Shown: positions 19,222-29,870, numbered from the stretch's first letter. The stretch: 54,702 nucleotides of DNA from Cupriavidus basilensis OR16 (GCF_000243095.1 NZ_AHJE01000060.1:1-54702), one strand, 5' to 3'. Program-made: numbers and translations. The notes: generated by a model from the sequence alone, not told the origin.

Positions 19222-19776
19222 ATGAGACTGACGACCAAAGGCCGCTTCGCGGTAACCGCCATGATCGACCTGGCCATGCGCCAGGATCAGGGCCCCGTTA
19301 CGCTAGCGGGCATCAGCCAGCGCCAGAAAATATCCCTCTCTTACCTCGAGCAACTGTTCGGTAAGCTGCGCCGCCACGAGATCGTGGAAAGCGTGCGCGG
19401 CCCGGGCGGCGGCTACAGCCTTGCCCGCAAGGCGGAAGACGTGACGGTGGCCGACATCATCATCGCCGTCGACGAGCCACTCGACGCAACCCAGTGCGGC
19501 GGAAAGGGCAATTGTAACGGAGATGAGGGAACCGGGCGCTGCATGACCCACGAGCTGTGGGCCACGCTGAACCAGAAAATGGTCGAGTATCTGGATTCCG
19601 TCTCCCTCAAGAACCTGGTCGACCAGCAGCGCGCGAAGTGTCCCGCGGTGTTGCACGACATGCGCGAAGAACCGGCGGCGCAAACCGTGGCGGTCACGCG
19701 CGGCAAGGCGGACAAACAGGAAAAACCCGCGCGTCCGCGGGTGGTGAATTCGGTGTTCAGCCTGGCTCAGTCGTAA
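19222..19776 (+). CDS. iscR: Rrf2-family regulator IscR
   Basis: Fe-S sensing regulator of the isc operon, 184 residues. The N-terminal winged helix starts MRLTTKGRFAVTAMIDLAMR with the recognition region LSYLEQLFGKLRRHEIV. The cluster ligands are visible in CGGKGNC...GRCMTHELW (three Cys and a His, at about 92-108). The C-terminus (from about 140) is longer and more charged than in E. coli. It is first in the operon, 68 bp before iscS, behind its own target site. Confidence 0.96.
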   Translation: MRLTTKGRFAVTAMIDLAMRQDQGPVTLAGISQRQKISLSYLEQLFGKLRRHEIVESVRGPGGGYSLARKAEDVTVADIIIAVDEPLDATQCGGKGNCNGDEGTGRCMTHELWATLNQKMVEYLDSVSLKNLVDQQRAKCPAVLHDMREEPAAQTVAVTRGKADKQEKPARPRVVNSVFSLAQS

Positions 19777-19844
19777 GACGGGCAGCCGGCAAGAGAACAG
19801 AGAGCAACGTCAAGCATAGCGGTCCCTAAAAGGCAGTCATAACG

Positions 19845-20928
19845 ATGAGCACCCCACATTTCCCCATCTACATGGATTACTCAGCCACCACGCCGGTAGA
19901 CCCCCGCGTGGCGGACAAGATGATTCCGTATTTGCGTGAACAGTTCGGCAATCCGGCTTCGCGCAGCCACGCCTACGGCTGGGATGCCGAGCGCGCGGTG
20001 GAAGAAGCGCGCGAGCAGGTGGCGGCACTGGTGGGCGCCGATCCGCGTGAAATCGTGTGGACGTCGGGCGCAACCGAGTCCAACAACCTCGCCATCAAGG
20101 GCGCGGCCAATTTCTATTCGGGCAAGGGCAAGCACCTGATCACGGTGAAGACCGAGCACAAGGCCGTGCTCGACACCACCCGCGAGCTGGAGCGCCAGGG
20201 CTTCGAGGTGACCTATCTCGACGTGCAGGACAACGGCCTGGTCGACATCGAAGTGCTCAAGGCGGCGATCCGCCCTGACACGATCCTGGTGTCGGTGATG
20301 CTGGTCAACAACGAGATCGGCGTGATCCAGGACGTGGCGCAGATCGGCGAAATCTGCCGCGCCAAGGGCATCATCTTCCATTGCGATGCGGCCCAGGCCA
20401 CCGGCAAGGTAGCGATCGACCTGAACACGCTGAAGTGCGACCTGATGTCGTTCTCGGCACACAAGACCTATGGCCCCAAGGGCGTGGGCGCGCTGTACGT
20501 ACGCCGCAAGCCGCGCGTGCGCCTGGAAGCGCAGATGCACGGCGGCGGTCACGAGCGCGGCATGCGTTCGGGCACGCTGGCCACGCACCAGATCGTGGGC
20601 ATGGGCGAAGCCTTCCGCATCGCCCGTGAAGAAATGGCAACGGAAAATGAGCGTATCCGCATGCTGCGCGACCGCCTGTGGCGCGGCCTGTCGGGCATGG
20701 AAGAGGTCTACCTGAATGGCGACCTGGAACAACGCGTGCCCCATAACCTCAATGTCAGCTTCAACTTCGTCGAAGGCGAATCGCTGATCATGGCGATCAA
20801 GGACGTGGCGGTGTCGTCGGGTTCGGCCTGCACTTCGGCGTATCGCCAAGCTGCGCGATTTGTCACCGCTCTGGGAAATGTTCAAGGACGGTGTGGACCT
20901 GAATTCCATCCAGTGGGCTGCGCACTAA
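19845..20928 (+). pseudogene. iscS: Cysteine desulfurase IscS with internal deletion
   Basis: PLP enzyme that supplies sulfur for Fe-S cluster assembly. Residues 1-332 are normal: the PLP lysine is Lys207 in SFSAHKTYG and the active-site Cys is Cys329 in SSGSACTSA. Directly after that the sequence jumps. From 20842 a second frame reads IAKLRDLSPLWEMFKDGVDL then NSIQWAAH and TAA at 20926-20928, the normal C-terminus. Family members carry about 46 further residues (SLEPSYVLRALG to the helix before the tail) between these points. The loss is about 140 bp, out of frame, joined at GGCGTATC 20836-20843. The original frame runs on to 20978, overlapping toward iscU. Confidence 0.93.
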
Positions 20929-20983
20929 GCGCCAAGGCCCACGCTAGACCCCATAAATACGGATACGCCAAGAGGTAGCCAAA

Positions 20984-21385
20984 ATGTCATACAGCACGAA
21001 GGTTCTCGACCACTATGAAAACCCCCGCAACGTTGGCTCGTTCGACAAGAACGACGACGCAGTGGGTACCGGCATGGTCGGCGCGCCCGCTTGCGGCGAC
21101 GTCATGAAGCTGCAGATCAAGGTCAACGAAGCTGGCGTGATCGAAGATGCCAAGTTCAAGACCTATGGCTGCGGCTCGGCCATCGCGTCCTCCTCGCTCG
21201 TGACCGAATGGGTCAAGGGCAAGACCGTGGATCAGGCACTGGAAATCAAGAACACGCACATCGCCGAAGAACTGGCACTGCCGCCGGTGAAGATCCACTG
21301 CTCCATCCTGGCCGAAGATGCCATCAAGGCAGCGGTCGAGGACTACAAGAAGAAGCACGAAGGCGCCGAGCAGAAGGCCGCCTGA
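20984..21385 (+). CDS. iscU: Fe-S cluster scaffold IscU
   Basis: Scaffold on which IscS builds [2Fe-2S] clusters; 133 residues. The three conserved cysteines are Cys37 (GAPACGDV), Cys63 (YGCGSAIASSS) and Cys106 (KIHCSILAEDA), and the HscA-recognition LPPVK motif (ALPPVKIHC) is present just before the last Cys. Complete. It follows iscS by 55 bp and precedes iscA by 31 bp. Confidence 0.97.
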   Translation: MSYSTKVLDHYENPRNVGSFDKNDDAVGTGMVGAPACGDVMKLQIKVNEAGVIEDAKFKTYGCGSAIASSSLVTEWVKGKTVDQALEIKNTHIAEELALPPVKIHCSILAEDAIKAAVEDYKKKHEGAEQKAA

Positions 21386-21416
21386 GTTCCGAGGTCAATC
21401 AAGGGATGATGCAGCG

Positions 21417-21737
21417 ATGATCACGCTTACCGAGAAAGCCGCCAAGCACGTGGCGCGCTACCTGGACCGCCGTGGCAAGGGCGTTGGCCTGCGCCTTGGC
21501 GTCAAGACGACCGGCTGCTCGGGCCTGGCCTACAAGCTGGAGTATGTCGACGAGCTGTTGCCGGAGGACAGCGTATTCGAGACGCACGGCATCAAGGTGA
21601 TCGTCGATCCCAAGAGCTTGCCGTATATCGATGGCACCGAGCTTGATTTCGCGCGCGAAGGCCTGAACGAGGGGTTCCGCTTCAACAACCCCAACGTCAA
21701 GGATGAGTGCGGTTGCGGAGAGTCGTTCCGGGTTTGA
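21417..21737 (+). CDS. iscA: A-type Fe-S carrier IscA
   Basis: A-type carrier that moves Fe-S clusters to target proteins; 106 residues from ATG 21417 (MITLTEKAAKHVARYLDRRG). The cysteine ligands are Cys34 (TTGCSGLAY) and the C-terminal pair Cys98/Cys100 (DECGCGESF). An earlier in-frame extension lies within iscU and is rejected. Complete and in the usual operon position. Confidence 0.97.
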   Translation: MITLTEKAAKHVARYLDRRGKGVGLRLGVKTTGCSGLAYKLEYVDELLPEDSVFETHGIKVIVDPKSLPYIDGTELDFAREGLNEGFRFNNPNVKDECGCGESFRV

Positions 21738-21765
21738 GCGTGCTGGCATCGGCGCGGCGGATACG

Positions 21766-21999
21766 ATGAAACGCAGCATTGTCGGCTTTCATCAGGACGA
21801 GCAAAGCTACTGGGTAGCCGAACTCGATTGCGGTCATGGCCAGCACATGCGCCATGACCCGCCGTGGCAGATGCGTCCGTGGACGCTAACGCCGCAGGGG
21901 CGCTCGGCCCGGATCGGCGAACTGGTGAACTGCCTGAAATGCGATCGGGCGGAGCCGCCGGCGGATTGGGCGGGCAGCGGCGCACGGCGCGTTGCCTGA
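21766..21999 (+). CDS. DUF3565 zinc-ribbon-like protein inside the isc operon
   Basis: A 77-residue protein starting MKRSIVGFHQDEQSYWVAEL. It has a conserved ELDCGHGQHMRHDPPW stretch and a late CLKC pair, so four metal-type ligands (C-G-H, H, C-x2-C) could bind zinc, iron or a cluster. The family (DUF3565) has no known function. It begins 28 bp after iscA and ends before the internal terminator-like hairpin, so it is co-transcribed with iscRSUA rather than with hscBA. A role in Fe-S biogenesis is suggested only by this context. Confidence 0.72.
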   Translation: MKRSIVGFHQDEQSYWVAELDCGHGQHMRHDPPWQMRPWTLTPQGRSARIGELVNCLKCDRAEPPADWAGSGARRVA

Positions 22000-22041
22000 C
22001 CGCGCGGTCAGCGTGCCGCTTTCACGCTGAAGGAAGTTCAA

Positions 22042-22066
22042 GGGGGCGGCGCAGCCGCTCCTTTTT
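22042..22066 (+). terminator. Terminator-like hairpin inside the isc operon, before hscB
   Basis: GGGGCGGC (22043-22050), loop GCA, GCCGCTCC (22054-22061) with one G-U pair, then T5 (22062-22066). It ends 13 bases before the hscB start. It could lower expression of hscBA-fdx-iscX relative to iscRSUA. Confidence 0.55.
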
Positions 22067-22079
22067 GTTGGGGAAGGTG

Positions 22080-22598
22080 TTGAAAGACGATTATTTCGCG
22101 CTGTTCGGCCTGCCGGTCGGATATGCAGTCGACGAGACGGCGCTGGACGCCGCCTACCTGACCGTGCAATCGCAGGCGCACCCGGACCGCTTTGCCAATG
22201 CCGGGGACGCCGAGCGGCGCGTGGCCATGCAATGGGCCGCGCATGCCAACGAGGCATACCGCACGCTGCGCCAGCCGCTCAAGCGGGCGATCTACCTGCT
22301 GACACTGCGCGGCGTGGACATCCAGGCCGAGAGCAATACCGCCATGGCGCCCGCCTTCCTGATGCAGCAGATGGAGTGGCGCGAGGCCTTGCAGGAAGCG
22401 GTTGAAGAGAAAGATGTTGCGCGCCTCGACGCGCTGTTGCGTGCGTTGCGAGGCGAGAAGCGCGAGCGCCACGCGGCGCTCGGCGCGCTGCTCGATGCCG
22501 GCGATAACGCGGGCGCCGGCAGCGCGGCCAGGCAATTGATGTTCATCGAGAAAATCGAACACGATACCAGCGAGGCGATCGACCGCCTGGAAGGCTAG
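22080..22598 (+). CDS. hscB: Co-chaperone HscB
   Basis: J-protein partner of HscA for cluster release from IscU; 172 residues. The J-domain His-Pro-Asp is in AHPDRFANAG, followed by EAYRTLRQPLKRAIYLL and the C-terminal IscU-binding helical domain (PAFLMQQMEWREALQEA). The start is inferred as TTG at 22080 (LKDDYFALFG), since family members start M-x-DDYF; GTG at 22077 is an alternative. The GGGGAAGG ribosome binding site directly precedes. It lies just after the terminator-like hairpin. Confidence 0.93.
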   Translation: MKDDYFALFGLPVGYAVDETALDAAYLTVQSQAHPDRFANAGDAERRVAMQWAAHANEAYRTLRQPLKRAIYLLTLRGVDIQAESNTAMAPAFLMQQMEWREALQEAVEEKDVARLDALLRALRGEKRERHAALGALLDAGDNAGAGSAARQLMFIEKIEHDTSEAIDRLEG

Positions 22599-22724
22599 GG
22601 TCCCCGAGGGACGCCAGCGCCTTCCGGGCACGTTCGCCACAGCCATGCCACAATGGCGCCCCGGCGCAAAGTCGGCCTGTGCAACGGGCCGGTTTTGCCA
22701 CCGCACGAATAAAGAAGATTCATC

Positions 22725-24591
<1,867 letters not shown>

Positions 24592-24633
24592 TCCCCGAGG
24601 ACTCTCGCACCGTATCTAAATCCAGGACATTTC

Positions 24634-24972
24634 ATGCCACAGATCATCGTATTGCCCCACGTCGAACTCTGTCCCGAGGGCGCCGTGTTCGAAGCCAAGA
24701 CCGGAACCAGCGTCTGCGATGCCTTGCTCAGCAATGGCATCGAGATCGAGCATGCCTGCGAGAAGTCGTGCGCCTGCACCACCTGCCACGTGGTGGTGCG
24801 CGAGGGCTTCAATTCGCTGGAAGAGGCCGAAGAGAAAGAGGAAGACCTGCTGGACAAGGCCTGGGGCCTGGAGCCCAACTCGCGGCTCTCCTGCCAGGCC
24901 CTGGTGGCCGACAGCGACCTCACCGTGCAGATTCCCAAGTACACGATCAACCATGCCAAGGAAGAGCATTGA
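24634..24972 (+). CDS. fdx: [2Fe-2S] ferredoxin of the isc operon
   Basis: Adrenodoxin-type ferredoxin that feeds electrons to cluster assembly; 112 residues. Ligands are Cys42, Cys48, Cys51 and Cys87 (HACEKSCACTTCHVVVREGF and SCQAL). The acidic stretch EEAEEKEEDLLDKA before the last ligand is typical and mediates docking. It follows hscA by 42 bp and precedes iscX. Confidence 0.96.
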   Translation: MPQIIVLPHVELCPEGAVFEAKTGTSVCDALLSNGIEIEHACEKSCACTTCHVVVREGFNSLEEAEEKEEDLLDKAWGLEPNSRLSCQALVADSDLTVQIPKYTINHAKEEH

Positions 24973-25022
24973 GCGCGCGCGCTCACTGACTTGCTGACCA
25001 GAGCTGACCGGAGAGAATTCCC

Positions 25023-25217
25023 ATGAAGTGGACCGACACCTACGACATCGCCGCCGCCTTGTACGACAAGTACCCGGACGTGGATCCCACCACCATCCGC
25101 TTCACCGACCTGCACCGCTGGGTCATGGAGCTGGACGGCTTTGCCGATGTGGCCGATCGCTCAGGCGAGAAGATCCTGGAAGCGATTCAATCTGCCTGGA
25201 TTGAAGAGGCGGAGTAA
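25023..25217 (+). CDS. iscX: IscX small acidic Fe-S assembly protein
   Basis: A 64-residue acidic protein that binds IscS and iron and tunes the rate of cluster assembly. It reads MKWTDTYDIAAALYDKYPDV and has the conserved FTDLHRWVMELDGF segment. Last gene of the isc operon; ends at a strong terminator 10 bp after the stop. Confidence 0.95.
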   Translation: MKWTDTYDIAAALYDKYPDVDPTTIRFTDLHRWVMELDGFADVADRSGEKILEAIQSAWIEEAE

Positions 25218-25227
25218 GGAGCAGAAG

Positions 25228-25256
25228 AAAAAAAGCCGCGTTTCGCGGCTTTTTTT
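25228..25256. terminator. Bidirectional terminator at the end of the isc operon
   Basis: AAAAAAAGCCGCG / CGCGGCTTTTTTT with a TTT loop. It serves iscX from the left and the glycine-zipper gene from the right. Confidence 0.92.
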
Positions 25257-25278
25257 CATGCTGTTGAGCGATGCCCGC

Positions 25279-26046
25279 TCAGCCAGCGACCAGTTGGCCA
25301 TCCTGCATGTGCACACGTTCCCCGATCTGCACGCCCGGGTCGGCTTGATACGTGAAGGTGCGGTGGCTGCCGTTGTCCATCTGCACGCGGACCTGGTAGC
25401 TGGTGTCCTTGCGCACGGTTTTCTCGATCTGGTTGCCGGCAAAGCCGCCGCCCACGGCACCGGCCACGGTGCCCAGGATGCGGCCATTGCCCTTGCCGAT
25501 CTGGTTGCCGAGCAGGCCGCCGATAACCGCGCCGCCGACGGCGCCCAGGCCGCTGGCCGGCTTGGGCGCTTCGATCGGGGTGATGGCTACGACGCGGCCG
25601 GCGTTCGCGCTGCCTTGCGCTGGCTGGCGTTCGGCGTAGGCGCCGTTGTCATTGCGGCTGGCCCCAGGGCCATAGCCTGCATCGCGGCTGGCGCTGCTGC
25701 GCTCCTGGGCGCGGCGCGCAGCGGGTGCTGGCGCCGGTGCCGGTGCGGCCGGGGCGACGGGCGCCTGCGCCAGATTCGCGGCCTCGGGCGGCCGCGTGGT
25801 GCTGCCCGGCGCCACCGGCTGCGCGGTCTCGGCGCTGTTGGCGGCGGCCGGCGCGGTCAGGGACTGGGGCGTATCCTGCATGGCCTTGCTGGTGGGCAGC
25901 ACGCCAGTCATGGCGGCAACCGCAGTCAGGCTGGCGATCACGATGGCTACCGCGGCGGCGCCGACCAGCGGATGCAGGCGGCGCTGGGCGGGCAGGGAAG
26001 CGGGCAAGGCGGGCTCGTTGGATTGGTGCAAGGTCGGATTCGACAT
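25279..26046 (-). CDS. Glycine-zipper 2TM domain protein
   Basis: A 255-residue envelope protein. One membrane anchor lies at about 27-46 (HPLVGAAAVAIVIASLTAVA), followed by a long low-complexity Pro-Ala linker. A glycine-zipper 2TM domain follows (GAVGGAVIGGLLGNQIGKGN, then TVAGAVGGGFAGNQIEKTVR). A small C-terminal domain reads YQVRVQMDNGSHRTFTYQAD. This layout resembles SlyB/Rcp outer-membrane lipoprotein relatives, but there is no lipobox; the N-terminus acts as an inner-membrane anchor. Function unknown, probably envelope stress or integrity. The 270-bp stretch 26047-26316 upstream contains its AT-rich promoter region and the lysS terminator. Confidence 0.8.
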   Translation of the reverse strand: MSNPTLHQSNEPALPASLPAQRRLHPLVGAAAVAIVIASLTAVAAMTGVLPTSKAMQDTPQSLTAPAAANSAETAQPVAPGSTTRPPEAANLAQAPVAPAAPAPAPAPAARRAQERSSASRDAGYGPGASRNDNGAYAERQPAQGSANAGRVVAITPIEAPKPASGLGAVGGAVIGGLLGNQIGKGNGRILGTVAGAVGGGFAGNQIEKTVRKDTSYQVRVQMDNGSHRTFTYQADPGVQIGERVHMQDGQLVAG

Positions 26047-26248
26047 ATTATTTTCCTCGCAAAACGCTGCCGGTCAGCGGTACTGGTGGCTAGCGATTCG
26101 ATGGCCTTAGTTTGGCCCAATCCAGGCCCATTTTCCGTTTGATTTTGTAAGTTTCTGTAGATTGAAATCTGCTTTTAAATCATGGGGTTGAGTGAAAAAA
26201 TGCGTGGCCTCCGCGTGCCATGTTTGTAACAATGGCGCGGCCATAAGC

Positions 26249-26280
26249 AAAAAGCCCCACCAACGCTGGCGGGGCTTTTT
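26249..26280. terminator. Bidirectional terminator downstream of lysS
   Basis: AAAAAGCCCC / GGGGCTTTTT with an internal CC...GG extension (ACCAACGCTGGC between the arms). It lies 36 bp past the lysS stop codon on the minus strand. Confidence 0.85.
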
Positions 26281-26316
26281 GTCGTGCGGGCAGCCTGGCG
26301 AGGCTGCCGCGGTGTG

Positions 26317-27855
26317 TCAGTCCTCGCGGCGCAGATGCGGGAACAGGATCACGTCGCGGATATTGGGGCTGTCGGTCAGCAGCATCACCAGGCGGTCGAT
26401 ACCGATGCCGCAGCCGCCCGTCGGGGGCATGCCATATTCCAGCGCGCGGATGTAGTCGGCGTCGAAGTACATCGCTTCCTCGTCGCCCGCGTCCTTCTGG
26501 TCGACCTGCTTGCGGAAGCGCTCGGCCTGGTCTTCAGCGTCGTTCAGCTCGGAGAAGCCATTGGCGATCTCGCGGCCGGTGATGAACAGCTCGAAGCGCT
26601 CGGTGATGCCCGGCTGGGTATCCGAGGCGCGCGCCAGCGGCGAGACTTCCACCGGATAGTCGATGATGAAGGTCGGCTCCCACAGTTGGCTCTCGGCGGT
26701 TTCCTCGAACAACACCAGTTGCAGCGTGCCCAGGCCCGCGTTGAGGAATTGCGGGGCGCCGGTGTTGATGCCGAACTTCTTCAGCTCGGCGCGCAGGAAT
26801 TCCGTGTCGGCCAGTTGCGCGTCGGTATATTGCGGTGCGAACTTCTGGATCGCTTGCGTGATGGTGAGGCGATGGAACGGCTTGGACAGGTCCAGCTCGC
26901 GGTCCTGGTACGTCAGCACGGCGCTGCCGCGCGCATCGATCGCGGCCTGGCGGATCAGGTCCTCGGTGAAGTCCATCAGCCAGCGGTAGTCCGTGTAGGC
27001 CGCGTAGAACTCCATCATGGTGAACTCGGGGTTGTGGCGCGGGCTCACCCCCTCGTTGCGGAAGTTGCGGTTGATCTCGAACACGCGCTCGAAACCGCCC
27101 ACCACCAGGCGCTTCAGGTACAGCTCGGGCGCGATGCGCAGGAACATCTGCATGTCCAGCGCGTTGTGGTGGGTGATGAACGGCTTGGCCGTGGCGCCGC
27201 CCGGGATCGGGTGCAGCATCGGCGTTTCGACTTCCATGAAGTCGTTGTTGGCCATGTGGCGGCGCAGCGAGCTGATCGCATTGGTGCGGGCGCGGAAGGT
27301 GGCGCGCGTTTCCGGCGACACGATCAGGTCCACATAGCGCTGGCGGTATTTCTGCTCCTGGTCGGCCAAGCCGTAGTAGTCGCCGGGCAGCGGGCGCAGG
27401 CTCTTGGACAGCAGGCGCAGCTCGCTCACCGCCACCGACAGCTCGCCGGTCTTGGTCTTCATCAGCGTGCCGCGGGCGGCCACGATATCGCCCAGGTCCC
27501 ACTTCTTGAAGGCGGCGTACACGTCCTCACCGATCGCGTCGCGGCTGATGTAGAACTGGATGCGGCCCGAGCCGTCCTGCACGGTGGCGAAGCTGGCCTT
27601 GCCCATCACGCGCTTGAGCATCATGCGCCCGGCAATGGCGACTTCCACCGGGGTGGCTTCGAGCACGGCCTGCTCGGTTTCGCTGTGCTGCGTATGCAGC
27701 GCGGCGGCCTGGTGGGTCGGGCGGAAGTCGTTGGGGAAGGCCGGGCCTTGCTGACGCAGGGCCTGGAGCTTCTCGCGCCGTTCCGCGATGATCTTGTTTT
27801 CGTCGGCTGCGGCCGGGACGTTGGTCTCGGCGGGCGCGCGGTTGGATTCGGTCAT
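26317..27855 (-). CDS. lysS: Lysyl-tRNA synthetase, class II
   Basis: Charges tRNA-Lys. The ATG at 27855 gives 512 residues. An OB-fold anticodon-binding domain (VAIAGRMMLKRVMGKASFAT) precedes the class II core: motif 1 region (RHMANNDFMEVETPMLHPIP), motif 2 (FRNEGVSPRHNPEFTMMEFY) and motif 3 (GCGIGIDRLVMLLTDSPNIR). Complete. An SDR gene ends 40 bp upstream on the same strand. Confidence 0.97.
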   Translation of the reverse strand: MTESNRAPAETNVPAAADENKIIAERREKLQALRQQGPAFPNDFRPTHQAAALHTQHSETEQAVLEATPVEVAIAGRMMLKRVMGKASFATVQDGSGRIQFYISRDAIGEDVYAAFKKWDLGDIVAARGTLMKTKTGELSVAVSELRLLSKSLRPLPGDYYGLADQEQKYRQRYVDLIVSPETRATFRARTNAISSLRRHMANNDFMEVETPMLHPIPGGATAKPFITHHNALDMQMFLRIAPELYLKRLVVGGFERVFEINRNFRNEGVSPRHNPEFTMMEFYAAYTDYRWLMDFTEDLIRQAAIDARGSAVLTYQDRELDLSKPFHRLTITQAIQKFAPQYTDAQLADTEFLRAELKKFGINTGAPQFLNAGLGTLQLVLFEETAESQLWEPTFIIDYPVEVSPLARASDTQPGITERFELFITGREIANGFSELNDAEDQAERFRKQVDQKDAGDEEAMYFDADYIRALEYGMPPTGGCGIGIDRLVMLLTDSPNIRDVILFPHLRRED

Positions 27856-27895
27856 GATGTCTTGGTGAGTCGCCCGGGCCAGGCCCGCGCGAGGT

Positions 27896-28666
27896 TCAGG
27901 TATTGCGGATGTCGTCGAGCTCGGTGCTGCCGAAGTCAGGCCGCTGCAGGTACGCGGCAATGCGCTGCGCGGTGTCGTCGGCCGAGGCCAGCTGGTCGTT
28001 GTCCTTGAGGTCGCGGAAGCGCTGCACCTGCGCAAAGTCGGCGCTGCGGATGGTGGCCTGCATGCCGGTATCGACCACGCCCGGTGCCAGCGCCACGGCG
28101 TGCACGGCGCGTTCCGCCGGTGCCTGCGCGTATTCGGCGTTGATGGAGCGCACGAACATGTCCAGGCCCGCCTTGCCGGCGCAATACGCGCTCCAGCCTT
28201 CGACCGGGCGGCGCGCCGCGCCGGACGAGATCGCCAGGATCTTGCGCGGGCAGCCAAAGCGCTCGGTGTGCGTGAGGAACGCCGCAGTCATGGTCATCGG
28301 CGTGGCCAGGTTGGTCAGCAGATGCTGCACCAGCGCCGGTTCACGCAGGTTGGCGATGGGGCCGATCGGATCGATCATGCCCGCGTTCAGGATCAGCGTG
28401 ACGCTGGCAAGCGCTTCCTCGACGACATCGAGTACGCTGCCGAGCCAGGTTGCCGACGGGCCGGCTTGGGAGAGGTCTTGCAAGTGCCAGGCTACCTTGA
28501 CGCCGCTGGCGGACGCCGCCCGTTCCAGCTCGGGATTGCGGCTGCGGGACACGCACACCAGGCGGTTGCCCGGTTTGAGCAATGCCTGCGTCAGCGAGGC
28601 ACCGAGCCCGCGCGAGGTGCCCGTGATGATGATCAGATGCGTTGCTGCGGTCGATGCTGCGGTCAT
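27896..28666 (-). CDS. Short-chain dehydrogenase/reductase
   Basis: A 256-residue NAD(P)-binding oxidoreductase. The cofactor motif TGTSRGLG is at about 15-22, the structural NAG is in LILNAGMIDPIGPI, the catalytic Ser is in LAISSGAARRPVEG and the YxxxK is SAYCAGKAG. The ATG at 28666 (MTAASTAATHLI) is preferred to a start 20 codons upstream that lacks family sequence. The order of motifs resembles the sepiapterin-reductase/YueD branch. Substrate unknown. It lies between prfB and lysS on the same strand. Confidence 0.88.
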   Translation of the reverse strand: MTAASTAATHLIIITGTSRGLGASLTQALLKPGNRLVCVSRSRNPELERAASASGVKVAWHLQDLSQAGPSATWLGSVLDVVEEALASVTLILNAGMIDPIGPIANLREPALVQHLLTNLATPMTMTAAFLTHTERFGCPRKILAISSGAARRPVEGWSAYCAGKAGLDMFVRSINAEYAQAPAERAVHAVALAPGVVDTGMQATIRSADFAQVQRFRDLKDNDQLASADDTAQRIAAYLQRPDFGSTELDDIRNT

Positions 28667-28765
28667 GGTCAAGATTGTCCCGGCAGGTGATTTGTCGCAC
28701 CTGCCGCCGCGCCGCGCTGTTCCCATTCGGGAGGGCGCGCCGCGGCGGCGTGGCGCCGCTGCGTG

Positions 28766-29870
28766 TTACAGCCCTTGCTTCAGGCTGGCTACGATGAAGG
28801 GATCCAGGTCGCCATCCAGCACCTTTTGCGTGTTGGACATTTCCACGTTGGTGCGCAGATCCTTGATGCGGCTCTGGTCCAGCACGTACGAGCGGATCTG
28901 GTGGCCCCAGCCCACATCGGTCTTGGACGACTCCAGCTTGTCGGCTTCGGCCTGGCGCTTGCGCATTTCGTGCTCGTACAGGCGCGACTTCAGCATCGAC
29001 ATGGCTTCGGCACGGTTCCGGTGCTGCGAGCGGTCGTTCTGGCACTGCACCACAATGCCGGTCGGGGCGTGCGTGATCCGCACGGCCGAATCGGTCTTGT
29101 TGATGTGCTGGCCGCCCGCGCCGGAGGCACGGTAGGTATCCACGCGCAGGTCCGCCGGATTGACGTCGACCTCGAACGATTCGTCGACCTCGGGGTAGAC
29201 ATAGACCGACGAGAATGACGTGTGGCGGCCGCCCGACGAATCGAACGGCGACTTGCGCACCAGGCGGTGCACGCCGGTTTCCGTGCGCAGGTAGCCGAAT
29301 GCGTATTCGCCCTCGACCTTGATCGTGGCGCTCTTGATGCCCGCCACGTCGCCTTCCGACTCTTCCAGCACTTCGGCCTTGAAGCCCTTGCGCTCGCAAT
29401 ACTTCAGGTACTGGCGCAACAGCATCGACGCCCAGTCGCAGGCTTCGGTGCCACCAGCGCCGGCCTGGATGTCGATAAAGGCGTTGGCCTGGTCCATTTC
29501 GCCGGAGAACATGCGGCGGAATTCCATGTCCGCGACGATGGCCTCGAAGCCGGCAACGTCGGTCTCGATGGCTTCCAGCGTGTCGTCGTCGCCTTCTTCG
29601 CGCGCGAGCTCGAACAGCTCGTCGGCGCCGCTAAGGTCGTCCGTGAGCTTGCCGAGCACGCCGACCACGCCCTCCAGCATTTTCTTTTCCTTGCCGAGAT
29701 CCTGGGCCCGCTTGGGGTTGTTCCAGACCTCGGGATCCTCGAGTTCGCCGTTGACTTCGTCGAGTCTTCCTACCTTGACATCGTAGTCAAAGATACCCCC
29801 GTAGATCTTCCGTTCGCGAACGGAGATCAGAGATGGCACCGGAGATGGCGTTGAGGCGTTCTGCTTCCAT
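28766..29870 (-). CDS. prfB: Peptide chain release factor 2 with programmed +1 frameshift
   Basis: Release factor for UGA/UAA. ATG at 29870 begins a 27-codon leader (MEAERLNAISGAISDLRSRT, EDLRGYL) that ends at an in-frame TGA (29789-29787). The slippery site is GGGGG TAT CTT TGA C, the same as in E. coli prfB: an SD-like G run, CTT slip codon and TGA C. A +1 shift reads into DYDVKVGRLDEVNGELEDPE and the rest, about 367 residues in all. GGQ (YRASGAGGQHINKTDSAVRI) is the peptidyl-tRNA hydrolysis motif. The shift is autoregulation by RF2 level, not a sequence error. The gene is divergent from the nlpD-like gene. Confidence 0.96.
29774..29800 (-). promoter_or_regulatory. Programmed frameshift signal of prfB
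   Basis: On the minus strand GGGGG (29799-29793 region), TATCTT, then TGA followed by C. The G-rich stretch acts as an internal Shine-Dalgarno sequence that pushes the ribosome by +1 at CTT when RF2 is scarce. Confidence 0.93.

Noticed and set aside
26284..28008. 574-codon open frame on the plus strand
   Set aside because: Antisense to lysS, which has all class II synthetase motifs; same GC-driven shadow effect.
29787..29789. In-frame TGA in prfB considered as a sequencing error like the others
   Set aside because: The surrounding GGGGG TAT CTT TGA C is the established programmed-frameshift signal of RF2 genes.
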